Shown: positions 16,812 to 24,987 of the stretch, piece after piece
Layout: the number at the start of each line of letters is the position of its first letter
Position numbering within the stretch: position 1 is the first letter of the stretch
Source: Chloroflexota bacterium
GTDB taxonomy: Bacteria; Chloroflexota; UBA11872; UBA12225; JAJDUF01
Length of the DNA: 41,852 nucleotides
Direction: 5' to 3'
NCBI GenBank assembly: GCA_022826725.1
Contig: JAJDUF010000021.1
Span: forward strand, 1-41,852
The notes under the pieces: model-generated
Told to the model about the DNA's origin: nothing
What the model saw: only the letters and a program-made list of their open reading frames with translations
The model's database searches: none
Made by a program: the position numbers and the translations under genes

Positions 16812-17060
16812 ATGAGTGACACGACCGTGACCTTCGAGCGCATCACTGAAGTCATTGCCGCCACGCTCAAGGTTGATGCCGACCAGATTACCGAGGACAC
16901 CTCGTTCGTGGACGATCTCAAAGCAGACTCGCTGGACCTTGTCGAGCTGATTATGGCTTTCGAGGACGAGTACGGCGTGGAGATTCCGGACGAGGACTCA
17001 CAGGCCATCCGCACCGTCGGGAACGCCGTAGAGTACGTGCAGAAGCGGCTCGGCGACTAG
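16812..17060 (+). CDS. acpP: Acyl carrier protein
   Basis: Carries acyl chains as thioesters on phosphopantetheine during fatty acid synthesis. 82 aa, strongly acidic, with the attachment motif ADSLDLVELIMAFEDEYG; Ser40 is the phosphopantetheine site. Length and composition match AcpP. AGAGAGGA lies 12 to 19 bases before the ATG. No fab gene is adjacent, which is unusual for acpP. Its stop overlaps the stop of the convergent merR gene (CTAG, 17057-17060). A specialised carrier protein is possible, but the sequence looks like ordinary AcpP. Confidence 0.93.
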   Translation: MSDTTVTFERITEVIAATLKVDADQITEDTSFVDDLKADSLDLVELIMAFEDEYGVEIPDEDSQAIRTVGNAVEYVQKRLGD

Positions 17061-17569
17061 GCCCTCGCGCCGGTGTGCCGGTCCGATTGCTCGGCAAGGT
17101 GCGTATCCAAGCGGGCGAGGCGGGCACGGGTGCGCTTGAGGCGGCGCTGATAGCGGTCCTGGAGTTGTTGCATTGCGCTCATGCGCTCATGCACCAAGCC
17201 GACTTGCGCTTCGATAATCCCCATCGCCTTTTCCAAGCTGGCTCGTTTCGCTACCATGTCGTCGGTTGACCGCCGTTCGGCGCGCAATTGCTGGAGGAGT
17301 TCCTCGGCCTCCACAATCTCTTTGATGAGTGAAAGGGGCACACCGAGCAGGCGCTTTAGCTCGACGATCCGCTCCAGGCGATGCACGTCCGTATCCGAGT
17401 AGAGGCGAAAGCCGCCTTCCATCCGGCCGGAGGGAGTGAGCAGACCGATTGATTCGTAGTAGCGGAGCGTGCGCTGCGTCAGCCCCATCCGGGCGGCAAG
17501 CGCGCCGATTTGCATGAAATCGTGTTCGGAATTCGAGGGTGGCGACGGGCGCTTTTTCTTCGGCCTCAC
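17057..17569 (-). CDS. MerR-family transcriptional regulator
   Basis: A 170-aa regulator. The N-terminal winged helix is clear: MQIGALAARMGLTQRTLRYY, then ESIGLLTPSGRMEGGFRLYS and HRLERIVELKRLLGVPLSLI. A long dimerising coiled coil follows (about 85-160). No effector domain or cysteine cluster is seen, so the signal is unknown. GTG 17569 was chosen because AAGGAAG lies 6 bases upstream; this gives a basic tail of 18 residues before the HTH, and ATG 17515 is the alternative. It converges on acpP with a 4-base overlap of stop codons. Confidence 0.9.
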   Translation of the reverse strand: MRPKKKRPSPPSNSEHDFMQIGALAARMGLTQRTLRYYESIGLLTPSGRMEGGFRLYSDTDVHRLERIVELKRLLGVPLSLIKEIVEAEELLQQLRAERRSTDDMVAKRASLEKAMGIIEAQVGLVHERMSAMQQLQDRYQRRLKRTRARLARLDTHLAEQSDRHTGARA

Positions 17570-17693
17570 CGGATACTTCCTTCGGTACGCCTCACCATCC
17601 TATGCGCCACTGCGGTGCCAGTCAAGCGCAGCGCCGAGTGCAGTCGGTGGCTGCCGGTGCCGTCCAAGCGCGGATGTGAGCGCCGGGGTCGGA

Positions 17694-17722
17694 TTGCAGC
17701 GGTAGGACGCGCGGGCTACACT
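17694..17722 (+). promoter_or_regulatory. Candidate promoter for spoVS-PHP operon
   Basis: TTGCAG (17694-17699) and TACACT (17717-17722) are spaced by 17 bases, about 150 bases before spoVS. The rest of the 300-base space between the divergent merR and spoVS shows no further feature. Confidence 0.4.
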
Positions 17723-17869
17723 AGCCACGATTATGCGCCGAGGCTACGCCGCCGAGCACCGGTCTTGGCTGGTAGTGTTCCATAGGGGAACCGTGTGCAG
17801 ACTGAGGCGGTGTAGTTCACGTCGGGCTGTCGGGCGGCCGGCAGACAGGCTATAGGGTAGGAAAAGCTC

Positions 17870-18130
17870 GTGCGGGTCCTGAAGGTATCGTCGCAGTCGA
17901 AGCCGAGCGCGGTGGCCGGCGCAATTGCCGGGGTCATCCGCGATGCTGGCCGTGCCGAGGTGCAGGCCATCGGCGCCGGGGCCATCAACCAGGCGATCAA
18001 GGCCGTGGCCATCGCCCGCGGCTACCTGGCACCGGCCGGTATGGATATTGTCTGCGTGCCGGCGTTTGTGGACGTGCGCGTCAATAACGAGGATCGGACG
18101 GCAATGAAGCTGATCGTAGAGCCACGATGA
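17870..18130 (+). CDS. spoVS: Stage V sporulation protein S homolog
   Basis: SpoVS proteins are small Alba-like nucleic-acid-binding proteins, conserved in Bacillus sporulation but also in non-spore-formers of the Thermus and Chloroflexota groups. The 86-aa product reads LKVSSQSKPSAVAGAIAGVI, then AEVQAIGAGAINQAIKAVAI and FVDVRVNNEDRTAMKLIVEP, the full-length family pattern. It starts with GTG; AGGAAAAG lies just upstream. The ATGA overlap at 18127-18130 couples it to the PHP gene. Its presence does not imply sporulation. Confidence 0.95.
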   Translation: MRVLKVSSQSKPSAVAGAIAGVIRDAGRAEVQAIGAGAINQAIKAVAIARGYLAPAGMDIVCVPAFVDVRVNNEDRTAMKLIVEPR

Positions 18131-19041
18131 GTCAACCGGATGATGCAGCGGGACAGACTGACGCGCCCACGGAGTCGCCGCCGGCAGCCCCGGTCTCGGA
18201 GACTGACCTCCATCTGCATACGACGGCCTCCGATGGCCTGCTGACGCCACGTGCTCTCGTCGAGGCCGCGGCCGAACGCGGCCTCCGCACCATCGCCATC
18301 ACCGACCACGACACCACGGACGGTGTGGCCGCGGCGGCCGCTGCCGCGGCCGAACGCGGCTCCGTGACGGTGATCCCCGGTGTCGAGCTGAGTACGGCTC
18401 CGGACCCGGTGGAGTGCCATATGTTGGGCTACTTCGTTGACATCGCCGCGCCGGTCCTGGTCGGCCGGCTGCGCGAGCTGCGGCTGGGACGCACCGACCG
18501 CGGCCGCGCGATGGTCGAGCGGCTGGGAACGCTCGGCTTGCCGCTGCGCTGGGAGCGGGTCGAGCAGCTGGCTGGCGGGTCCGTAGGCCGGCCCCACATC
18601 GCGCGGGCAATGGTCGAACGGGGGTACGTCGCGACGGTCGCCGACGCCTTTGAGCAGTACATCGGGAAGGGGCGGCCGGCCTACGTGGACCGTCCGACGC
18701 TAACCCCGGCGGAATCGGTCGAGCTGATCCACGAGGCCGGCGGCGTCGCCGTCGTAGCCCATCCGCTCTCGCCGCTGATCCCCGACCTCGATCCCTTCTT
18801 ACGCCGGCTCGCCGCCGTCGGCCTCGACGGTCTGGAGGTCTACTACGGCGACTATACGCCCGCGCAGGTGGCCGAGCTGCGCGCGGTGGCGCGGCGGCAC
18901 GGCCTGATCGCCACGGGTGGAAGCGACTTCCACGGCATGGAGGTCTTGCCGCAATACGTGCTGGGTGGGACGAGTATCCCGTCCTCAGTGGTGCCGGCGC
19001 TGGAGGAGGCGCGGGCGCGACGGCACGGTAGTCGGACCTAA
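18127..19041 (+). CDS. PHP-domain phosphoesterase (RNase AM / nucleoside bisphosphatase type)
   Basis: PHP proteins of this class remove phosphate from 3',5'-nucleoside bisphosphates or degrade RNA 5' ends. Metal ligands are in the expected order: DLHLHTTASDG (about 28-38), ITDHDTTDG (about 58-66), a Glu in IPGVELST, HPLSP (about 211-215) and TGGSDFHG near residue 260. The 304-aa length fits the YciV-like group, and a 26-residue Pro/Thr-rich tail precedes the domain. It is translationally coupled to spoVS, suggesting a shared role in RNA or nucleotide metabolism, which is an inference. Confidence 0.88.
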   Translation: MSQPDDAAGQTDAPTESPPAAPVSETDLHLHTTASDGLLTPRALVEAAAERGLRTIAITDHDTTDGVAAAAAAAAERGSVTVIPGVELSTAPDPVECHMLGYFVDIAAPVLVGRLRELRLGRTDRGRAMVERLGTLGLPLRWERVEQLAGGSVGRPHIARAMVERGYVATVADAFEQYIGKGRPAYVDRPTLTPAESVELIHEAGGVAVVAHPLSPLIPDLDPFLRRLAAVGLDGLEVYYGDYTPAQVAELRAVARRHGLIATGGSDFHGMEVLPQYVLGGTSIPSSVVPALEEARARRHGSRT

Positions 19042-19389
19042 CCCCTGACAGGCCGCAGCCGCGGGCGGGGCAAACCTCACCCCCTGACAGGTCAAAGCCG
19101 CACGGATAGGGCCAGGTGTGGTGCGTCTTTGGCCTGCCACCCGGCCCCCTCTCCACCAAGTGGAGAGGGGGTGTAACGCTCACACCAGGGCCTATGCATG
19201 ACCCTGGACGGCGGCTGGTGCTGCAATGACCAGTTCCTGGGCGCGATGAATCACGCCCCTACAAAAAACTACCCTTGTTAGGCCCCCTTCCCTGGAGGGA
19301 AGGGGGGGTGCGGCGCGACTTTCGACCCTATCGCCAGAGGGAAGAGAAGTGGTGCCTTCACTTGCCAGCAGTGACCTGGCCGCTGACCA
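19042..19389. other. Gene-free gap with repeats between PHP gene and coaE
   Basis: The two genes converge here. There are two short copies of ACCCCTGACAGG (near 19040 and 19079), a family A palindrome (19138-19173), a family-A-like stem at 19281-19310 (CCCCCTTCCCTGG, AGGGAAGGGGG), and two imperfect CTGACCACT repeats near 19380 and 19404. No gene is visible. Confidence 0.6.
19138..19173. repeat. Dispersed palindrome, family A copy 3
   Basis: CACCCGGCCCCCTCTCCACC then AAGTGGAGAGGGGGTG. Stem of about 12 bp with the same outer sequence as the copies at 2206 and 21998. Confidence 0.8.
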
Positions 19390-20016
19390 CTAGCCACTGG
19401 ACCCTGACCACTGATCGCGCCACAGGCGCTCGACTTGCGCCGCCAGCTCACCCAGCGTGCCGCCATTGTCCAGGATGACGACCGGGCGTGGCGGCGGCTC
19501 TTGGAGGAACCGGCCGGCTTTGTCCTCCCAGGGCTGCTGGGCGGCCAGGCGGGCGGCAATTGCGTCGTCGTCGAGGCCGCGGTCCTGGAGCCGGCGCTGT
19601 TGGGCGGCCACCGGCGCGGTGACGATCCATAGCTCGTCCACCAGGCACCCAGCGCCGGACTCGACGAGCTTCACGGCATCGAGCACGGCAACGGTGCGCT
19701 GCCGGCGCCGTGCCCGCGCCAACAGCCGCTGCTGCTCGGCGAGCACGTAGGGATAGACCAGCCGCTCCAGGTCCGCGAGTGCCGCCGGGTCCGGGAAGAC
19801 GGTGCGGCCTAGCGCGGCTCGATCCAGGGAGCCGTCGGGAGTTAGCATGGCGGGGCCAAAACGGGCGACGATCCGGGCCACGAGTGCGCGGTTATAGGCG
19901 TACAGCGTGTGGACGACTTGATCGCCGTCAATGGTGGCAGCGCCCCTGGCGGCGAGCAGACTCGCCACAGTGCTCTTGCCGACGGCGATGGCTCCGGTTA
20001 GGCCGATGACGTACAT
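19390..20016 (-). CDS. coaE: Dephospho-CoA kinase
   Basis: Phosphorylates dephospho-CoA to CoA, the last step of the pathway. The P-loop reads GLTGAIAVGKST (residues 5-16); the family usually has GGIGSGKS, so Ala and Val replace Gly and Ser here. The DGDQVVHTLY lid/substrate motif, DPAALADLERLVYPYV, VLDAVKLVESG and VDELWIVTAP are all in place. 208 aa, near the usual 200. No neighbour in the pathway is present. Confidence 0.92.
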   Translation of the reverse strand: MYVIGLTGAIAVGKSTVASLLAARGAATIDGDQVVHTLYAYNRALVARIVARFGPAMLTPDGSLDRAALGRTVFPDPAALADLERLVYPYVLAEQQRLLARARRRQRTVAVLDAVKLVESGAGCLVDELWIVTAPVAAQQRRLQDRGLDDDAIAARLAAQQPWEDKAGRFLQEPPPRPVVILDNGGTLGELAAQVERLWRDQWSGSSG

Positions 20017-20082
20017 GGGCCTATTGTACGCCTCGCGCCGCCGAATTCTAGTGGACTGCGGCCAGCAGGCGGCCAGCCGTGG

Positions 20083-20325
20083 CTATCGCTTGAGTGGGCG
20101 CTTGAAAGTGGCGTACCAACACTCTACGTTCTCCGGCACGGTATATTCATACCCTCCATGGATCCATTTCGGCTCCATACTCACTAGCTCCCAACCATCC
20201 TGGCCGAGTCTATTGAGTGCGTCCTGCACGACCTTCTCGCTATAGACCTTATACGTCCACCGAGGATCCCTACCCTCCTGATCTACTTGAGCCTGTATGC
20301 ATTCATGTCTGTACTCGTACTTCAA
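20083..20325 (-). CDS. Small DUF4177-like protein
   Basis: An 80-aa protein with a Trp-rich pattern. WTYKVYSEKVVQDALNRLGQ followed by DGWELVSMEPKW matches the DUF4177 layout (strand, helix, G-x-x-GWELV strand). The open frame extends far upstream over the amidohydrolase gene, but that part is out of frame with the real gene there. The likely start is TTG at 20325, preceded by AGAGGA; this is inferred. The function of the family is unknown. Base composition is lower in GC than its neighbours. Confidence 0.7.
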   Translation of the reverse strand: MKYEYRHECIQAQVDQEGRDPRWTYKVYSEKVVQDALNRLGQDGWELVSMEPKWIHGGYEYTVPENVECWYATFKRPLKR

Positions 20326-20366
20326 CTTTCCTCTCCCGTTGTTGAGCGTCGTCCCTCCCCATAACG

Positions 20367-21179
20367 TCAGGACAGGAGGCGCCGGGCGTTGTCGTGGCAG
20401 AGCCGGGCCTTCACCGCGTCGGGTAGGTCGGCGTATTGGAGCGCGAGGAGTGGCGACTCCGCGATGGTGAGCGGCAGGTTGGTGCCGAACACCAGCCGGT
20501 CGGCGCCGACGCTTTCCACCAGCAGCGCACATTCGTCGAGCGGTCCCTGCACGAGCGAAAGGTCGAAGACGACCTCCGGCGGCCGGTGAGCCGCTAGGTC
20601 GCGCCACAGGCCGAGGATGGCACCGGTGCTCAGTCCGGCGATGATCCAGCGCAGGGCGGGAAAGGCGGCGATGGCGCTCGCCAAGGTCGCGTTGCCAACG
20701 GGCGGGACCTGCACCAGCCAGTGCTGGGTGCGGGGGTCCTCCAGCCCAGTGGCGACCCGCACCGGCAGCCCGGCGTCCTGGGCGCATTGGAGCAGCGCGG
20801 CAGCTGCTTTGCCCGCCAGGTCGTAGGCATGGTAGTTCGGATGCAGCTGAATGCCCCCGGCGCCGGGCGCCAGTCCTAGCTCTTCTTGGCAGAGCCGCAG
20901 ATCGTCTTCCCAGCCGGGGAAGGCTGGGTTGACGGTGTAGAAGGGCACGAAACGGTCGGCGTGGGGCGCGATCAAAGCCGCCAACTCGCGGTTGCCGACG
21001 AGGCAATCCTTGAGGAAGACGTTTTCCAGGCGAGACACGGCGGCGCGCTCGATCCGCAGCGTATCCATGCGGGCAAGCAGGCGGTCTACGGTGGTGCAGG
21101 GATAGCGGCGAAACGGCCACTCCCCGAGGTAGCAGTTCAGGTCAACGAGCGGCTGTAGCGTGTGGCCGATAGTGCTCAC
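20367..21179 (-). CDS. Amidohydrolase-2-like TIM-barrel protein lacking the HxH metal motif
   Basis: A 270-aa homolog of amidohydrolase family 2. The strand-1 H-x-H that binds metal is replaced by LNCY (VDLNCYLGEWPFRRYP), and the late S-D is replaced by T-N (LVFGTNLPLT). The fold blocks GIQLHPNYHAY and WIIAGLSTGAI remain. It overlaps its upstream partner by 4 bases (GTGA), so the two are translationally coupled. It may be a non-metal, metal-altered or non-catalytic partner subunit of the protein encoded just upstream. Confidence 0.8.
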   Translation of the reverse strand: MSTIGHTLQPLVDLNCYLGEWPFRRYPCTTVDRLLARMDTLRIERAAVSRLENVFLKDCLVGNRELAALIAPHADRFVPFYTVNPAFPGWEDDLRLCQEELGLAPGAGGIQLHPNYHAYDLAGKAAAALLQCAQDAGLPVRVATGLEDPRTQHWLVQVPPVGNATLASAIAAFPALRWIIAGLSTGAILGLWRDLAAHRPPEVVFDLSLVQGPLDECALLVESVGADRLVFGTNLPLTIAESPLLALQYADLPDAVKARLCHDNARRLLS

Positions 21180-21970
21180 GGGCCGTGATCCTTGCGCGCG
21201 GCCAAGATGCGCGCCATGTTGCCGTACAGGATTTTCTCCTTGTCAGTGTCACTCAACGCCGAGCCGAGCACCTTGGCGAGCTGCGAGGTCAGGGCGCGGC
21301 CGGGGAGGTCCGAGCCGAAGACCACCCGGTCGGCGCCCACGGCGTTGACCAGTGCTTCGACGCTGCCGTCCACCGCGTCGGTGCCGGCGAGGTCGCAATA
21401 GATGTTGTCCACACCGCGCGCGGCCTTGGCGCCGTACACGAAATCGCCGCCGGTGTGGTACATGACCATGATTGCGTCGGGGTGGCGTTGTGCCAACTCA
21501 CGGAACATCATGGGGGTGGACTCGCCCGGTAGGTTGCCGGTCGTTTTGACCCAGGTATGCTGGCAGACGGGAACTCGGTGGGCGGCGCACCAGGCGACGA
21601 GCGGGTCCAACTCCGGCTGATCGCAGTGCAGCGCCACGTGGAGCTTCAGTCCCACGAACCCCCGCCGGCCGATCCACTCCTCCATCTCGGCCAGCGATGC
21701 TTCGGTGTACCGGGGATTCACGAAGCACAGGCCCAACGCCCGGCCGCGGCTCCGCTCGACGATTCGCTCGTTTTCGGCGTTCGCAGTGTGCAGATCCGTG
21801 GGGTTGGGGGAATCGATTCTGTCCCCGGACAGTCGCAAGCAGCTTGTCAGGTAGGTGACATCGAGTTTTTCCGCCCAGTCGAGGCAGCGATCCCAGTGGT
21901 CGCGCCCGGCCGCGGTCGGCTTGAACCCGGCCCAACTCCAGGTATGGACGTGACAGTCAATGATGGGCAT
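21176..21970 (-). CDS. Amidohydrolase family 2 metal-dependent hydrolase/decarboxylase
   Basis: A 264-aa TIM-barrel enzyme with the full metal set: DCHVHTW (strand 1), VGLKLHVALH, VCQHTWVKTTG, MVMYHTGGDF and VFGSDLPG (final Asp). Family members hydrolyse or decarboxylate small aromatic or lactone substrates; the actual substrate is unknown. It is first in a two-gene operon with the coupled paralog at 20367-21179. A family A palindrome lies just upstream. Confidence 0.85.
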   Translation of the reverse strand: MPIIDCHVHTWSWAGFKPTAAGRDHWDRCLDWAEKLDVTYLTSCLRLSGDRIDSPNPTDLHTANAENERIVERSRGRALGLCFVNPRYTEASLAEMEEWIGRRGFVGLKLHVALHCDQPELDPLVAWCAAHRVPVCQHTWVKTTGNLPGESTPMMFRELAQRHPDAIMVMYHTGGDFVYGAKAARGVDNIYCDLAGTDAVDGSVEALVNAVGADRVVFGSDLPGRALTSQLAKVLGSALSDTDKEKILYGNMARILAARKDHGP

Positions 21971-21997
21971 TGCGAGAGTCCTTTCCGCTCATCGGTG

Positions 21998-22039
21998 CCT
22001 CACCCCCCGGCCCCCTCTCCACCATGTGGAGAGGGGGAG
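21998..22039. repeat. Dispersed palindrome, family A copy 4
   Basis: CCTCACCCCCCGGCCCCCTC, then TCCACCATGTGGAGAGGGGG. This is the cleanest copy: the inner palindrome CTCCACCATGTGGAG is nearly perfect. Confidence 0.85.
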
Positions 22040-22128
22040 TCGTGGGCCACAGAGCCGGCGAATCAGTGGCCTGGACCCTCACCATATGGAGAAGGATATA
22101 CGGGGGGCCTGATGATGATACACGAGGA

Positions 22129-22575
22129 CTAGCCGGCTTCCAGGATATTCTTCAGGGCGACCAGTTCCTTGTGGAGTTGGCGCCGCATACTGATGCGAAC
22201 CAGGGGGCCGAGCAGCTTGAAGGTGATGGTCGTGAAGAGGCCGTCCGAGCCGGCGTCAATGGTGTTGGTGACCTTGGTGCCTTGGCCCACCCGCTCCAGA
22301 TCAAGCTCGCCCTGGAAGGGAAACGGACCCTCGGTGGACTGGGTGGCGAAATGCCGCTGCGGCTCGTAGGCGGTGACCTCATAGTCAATGGTGTGGGTCT
22401 TCCCGGCATAAGTGTATTTGCTGGTGTAGGTGGCCCCGACTCCCATGTCCCGGCCGTTGGACAGGCGCGGCTCGCTGACGCCGACGACCCACTGATCCAT
22501 GTTCTCGATATTGGCGACGAACGCCCACACGTCTTCGATAGGGCGTTCGACGACGATGCTAGTTCCTGCCTTCAT
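22129..22575 (-). CDS. SRPBCC (START-like/CoxG-type) lipid- or ligand-binding protein
   Basis: A 148-aa protein with the opening ERPIEDVWAFVANIENMDQW, then an alternation of strands (TIDYEVTAYEPQRHFATQS, FPFQGELDLERVGQGTKVTN) and a C-terminal helix that closes the cavity. Polyketide-cyclase/CoxG-like SRPBCC proteins bind hydrophobic ligands. ATG 22575 is chosen because AGGAGG lies just upstream; a longer frame reaches 22674. It is divergent from the sarcosine oxidase gene, and no link is evident. Confidence 0.85.
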   Translation of the reverse strand: MKAGTSIVVERPIEDVWAFVANIENMDQWVVGVSEPRLSNGRDMGVGATYTSKYTYAGKTHTIDYEVTAYEPQRHFATQSTEGPFPFQGELDLERVGQGTKVTNTIDAGSDGLFTTITFKLLGPLVRISMRRQLHKELVALKNILEAG

Positions 22576-22780
22576 CTCCTCGCCTCCTGCGCGTGACTTG
22601 GTGCGCTGCGACTGCCGGCGGTTGGTGGCGCCGCGCGATGCACCCGAACAAATGAACGAGTGGGTGCCGGGCACAGTTGCTCACCGGCCGCTGGCTCCGT
22701 GTGGTGCTGGTGGCATCATTCCGACGCCGGTAGGTGGCATACTCTGGGCGTGAGCGCAGTCCGGGAGTGAGGCAGAGGCA

Positions 22781-23956
22781 ATGGCAGCGACGAAACGGCA
22801 CTTTGACGTGATTGTGGTCGGCGTGGGGGGCATGGGCAGCGCCACGGTGTATCACCTAGCCCAGCGCGGCGCGCGAGTGCTCGGTCTGGAGCAGTTCGGT
22901 ATCCCGCACGAGTTGGGCAGTTCCCATGGGCACACGCGCATCATCCGACAGGCCTACTACGAGCATCCGAGCTACGTGCCGCTCCTGCTGCGCGCCTACG
23001 AACTGTGGCAGGAGCTCGAAACGGCCGCGGACGAGCAGCTGCTCTTCATTACCGGCATTCTCAACATCGGGGCGTCGGGGACGTTCAACTTCGAGGGGGC
23101 GTGGCGCTCGGCGCAGGACCATGACCTGCCCCACGAGGTGCTGTCGGCCGACGAGGTGAACCGGCGCTATCCGGCCTGCCGCCTGCCGGAGGAGATGCGG
23201 GCGCTCTACGAGCCGCTGGGCGGGTTCTTGCCACCGGAGCGGTGCGTGGTGGCGCACGTGGAGCAGGCGATAGCGGCCGGGGCGGAGGTCCACGGGCACG
23301 AGGCCGTCACCGACTGGCAGCCGGACGGCGGCGGCGTGCGGGTCACTACGACGCGCGACACGTATTTGGCCGACCGGCTCGTGCTGACGGCTGGCGCGTG
23401 GGTGGGCAGGATGTTGGCAGACCTGCGGCTGCCTCTGCGGGTCGAGCGGCAGGTACTCGGCTGGTTTCAGCCGCAAGAGCCGGAGTTGTTCCAGGTGGGG
23501 CGGCTGCCGGTGATTGGACTGGTGGGCGACGAGGGCTACGCCTATTGCACGCCGGTCTATGGTGTGCCTGGCTTCAAGATCGGCAAGTACCATCATCGCA
23601 GCGAGGTCGTGGACCCGAACACGGTGAACCGCACGTTCGATGCCGAGGACGAGGAGCTGCTGCGGGCCTTCCTACGGCGCTATTTCCCGCTGGCCGACGG
23701 GCCGACGATGCAACTCAAGGTGTGTATGTTCACGAACACGCCCGATGAGCACTTCATCCTCGACCGGCATCCCGAATGGTCCCAAGTGTATCTGGCCTCG
23801 GCGTGCTCGGGGCATGGGTTCAAGATGACGTCGGTCGTCGGGGAGGTCATGGCCGACCTGGCATTGGATGGCGAGACGAAGCACGCCATTGACCTGTTCC
23901 GCTTGGCGCGATTTGCCGGCGCCACCACCGCGCCGGCCACCGCATCTACGCGGTAA
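22781..23956 (+). CDS. solA: Monomeric sarcosine oxidase-type FAD oxidoreductase
   Basis: Oxidises N-methyl amino acids such as sarcosine or N-methyltryptophan, releasing formaldehyde and peroxide. The Rossmann FAD site is VVGVGGMGSATVYHLAQRGA, followed by GSSHGHTRIIRQAYYEHPSY typical of the MSOX/MTOX group. Codon 315 is Cys in LKVCMFTNTPDEHF, the position of the covalent FAD cysteine in MSOX. 391 aa is full length. No signal peptide, so cytoplasmic. GAGGCAGAGG precedes the ATG. The substrate could be sarcosine or a related N-methyl amino acid. Confidence 0.92.
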   Translation: MAATKRHFDVIVVGVGGMGSATVYHLAQRGARVLGLEQFGIPHELGSSHGHTRIIRQAYYEHPSYVPLLLRAYELWQELETAADEQLLFITGILNIGASGTFNFEGAWRSAQDHDLPHEVLSADEVNRRYPACRLPEEMRALYEPLGGFLPPERCVVAHVEQAIAAGAEVHGHEAVTDWQPDGGGVRVTTTRDTYLADRLVLTAGAWVGRMLADLRLPLRVERQVLGWFQPQEPELFQVGRLPVIGLVGDEGYAYCTPVYGVPGFKIGKYHHRSEVVDPNTVNRTFDAEDEELLRAFLRRYFPLADGPTMQLKVCMFTNTPDEHFILDRHPEWSQVYLASACSGHGFKMTSVVGEVMADLALDGETKHAIDLFRLARFAGATTAPATASTR

Positions 23957-23982
23957 GCGCCGGGCAGCGCGGCGAGAGAGCG

Positions 23983-24987
23983 ATGTGCTCGACCTGGAGA
24001 CCGCGGCTGATCCTGCTCCTCGTTTCTGTCGCCGTCGGGCTGGTGGTGGGGGAGGTCGCGGCGCGGCTCGTCGGTATCCGGCCGATTGCCGCCTTGCCGC
24101 TGCCGGTGCAGGTGGCGATGGAGCATCCTGCGCTCGGTTGGGTGAACCGGCCGGGTGTCCACCTCTCCTGGGACACCGGCAATGCGCCGATGACCTTCTG
24201 GGCCGACGGACGGCGTGCCACCCGCGCCGCGGCGGACGCGCCGCAGCACGCTGAAGGACAAGTGGCGCTTATCGGCGGGTCGTTTACGCAGGGATACGGG
24301 GTTGCGGACGAGCACGCCTTTGGCTGGCTGCTCGACGCTCGCTTCCCCGGCCTCAGCGTGGGAAACTACGGCACCGGTGGCTATGGCACGTATCAGTCGC
24401 TGCTGCTGCTGGAGGAGCTTTTCGGGCGGGCCGACTTTCGGCCGCGGCTGGTGATCTACGGCTTTGCCGCGTTTCACGGCGAGCGCAACGTCGGCGCCTA
24501 TCGGCACGTCGTCACGCTCCGCACGCAGGTCGGCGAGCGGTTGGCCCCACCGCACGTGCTCATCGCACAGGGCGAGTTAGCCCATCGAGCGCCATTCTAT
24601 ATCCGAGGTTGGCCGCTGGAGGACCGCTCGGCGCTGGTTTCGCTGGTGCATCTGAGCCAGCTGCGCTGGACGCTGCGTGGGCGCGAGCAACAGATCTCGC
24701 CGGTGACCCAACGCCTGCTGGCACGGATGGATCGGCTGACACGGGAGCATGATTCCCGCCTGCTAGTGGCGATCCTGGAGGGTCAGCTACACGACCGCGA
24801 GAACCAGACGCCGTATGCGCGCTTTCTCCGGGACCAGGGCATCGCCTACGTGAACTGCACGCATCCGGAGTATGGGGATGACCCGCGGCTCCGGCTCGGC
24901 GGGAGTGGGCATCCGAGTCCCGTGCTGCACGCGGCGTGGGCCGACTGTATCGCTGCGTGGATCACCGCCCACGCGACACGTAGTTGA
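23983..24987 (+). CDS. Membrane-anchored SGNH/GDSL-like hydrolase
   Basis: A 334-aa protein. Residues about 8-28 form an N-terminal hydrophobic anchor (RLILLLVSVAVGLVVGEVAA). The SGNH blocks are seen: block I IGGSFTQGYGV with the nucleophile Ser, the oxyanion GNYGTGGYGTY, and the final His in GSGHPSPVLHAAW. The Asp that usually sits 3 residues before that His (D-x-x-H) is replaced by Gly. It is probably an outward-facing esterase/acetylesterase-type protein. The 3' end overlaps the truncated PIN toxin on the other strand. Confidence 0.8.
   Translation: MCSTWRPRLILLLVSVAVGLVVGEVAARLVGIRPIAALPLPVQVAMEHPALGWVNRPGVHLSWDTGNAPMTFWADGRRATRAAADAPQHAEGQVALIGGSFTQGYGVADEHAFGWLLDARFPGLSVGNYGTGGYGTYQSLLLLEELFGRADFRPRLVIYGFAAFHGERNVGAYRHVVTLRTQVGERLAPPHVLIAQGELAHRAPFYIRGWPLEDRSALVSLVHLSQLRWTLRGREQQISPVTQRLLARMDRLTREHDSRLLVAILEGQLHDRENQTPYARFLRDQGIAYVNCTHPEYGDDPRLRLGGSGHPSPVLHAAWADCIAAWITAHATRS

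Noticed and set aside
20326..21120. Upstream extension of the DUF4177-like frame
   Set aside because: This part lies over the amidohydrolase gene in another phase and reads as Arg/Pro-rich noise. Only the last 80 codons resemble a protein.
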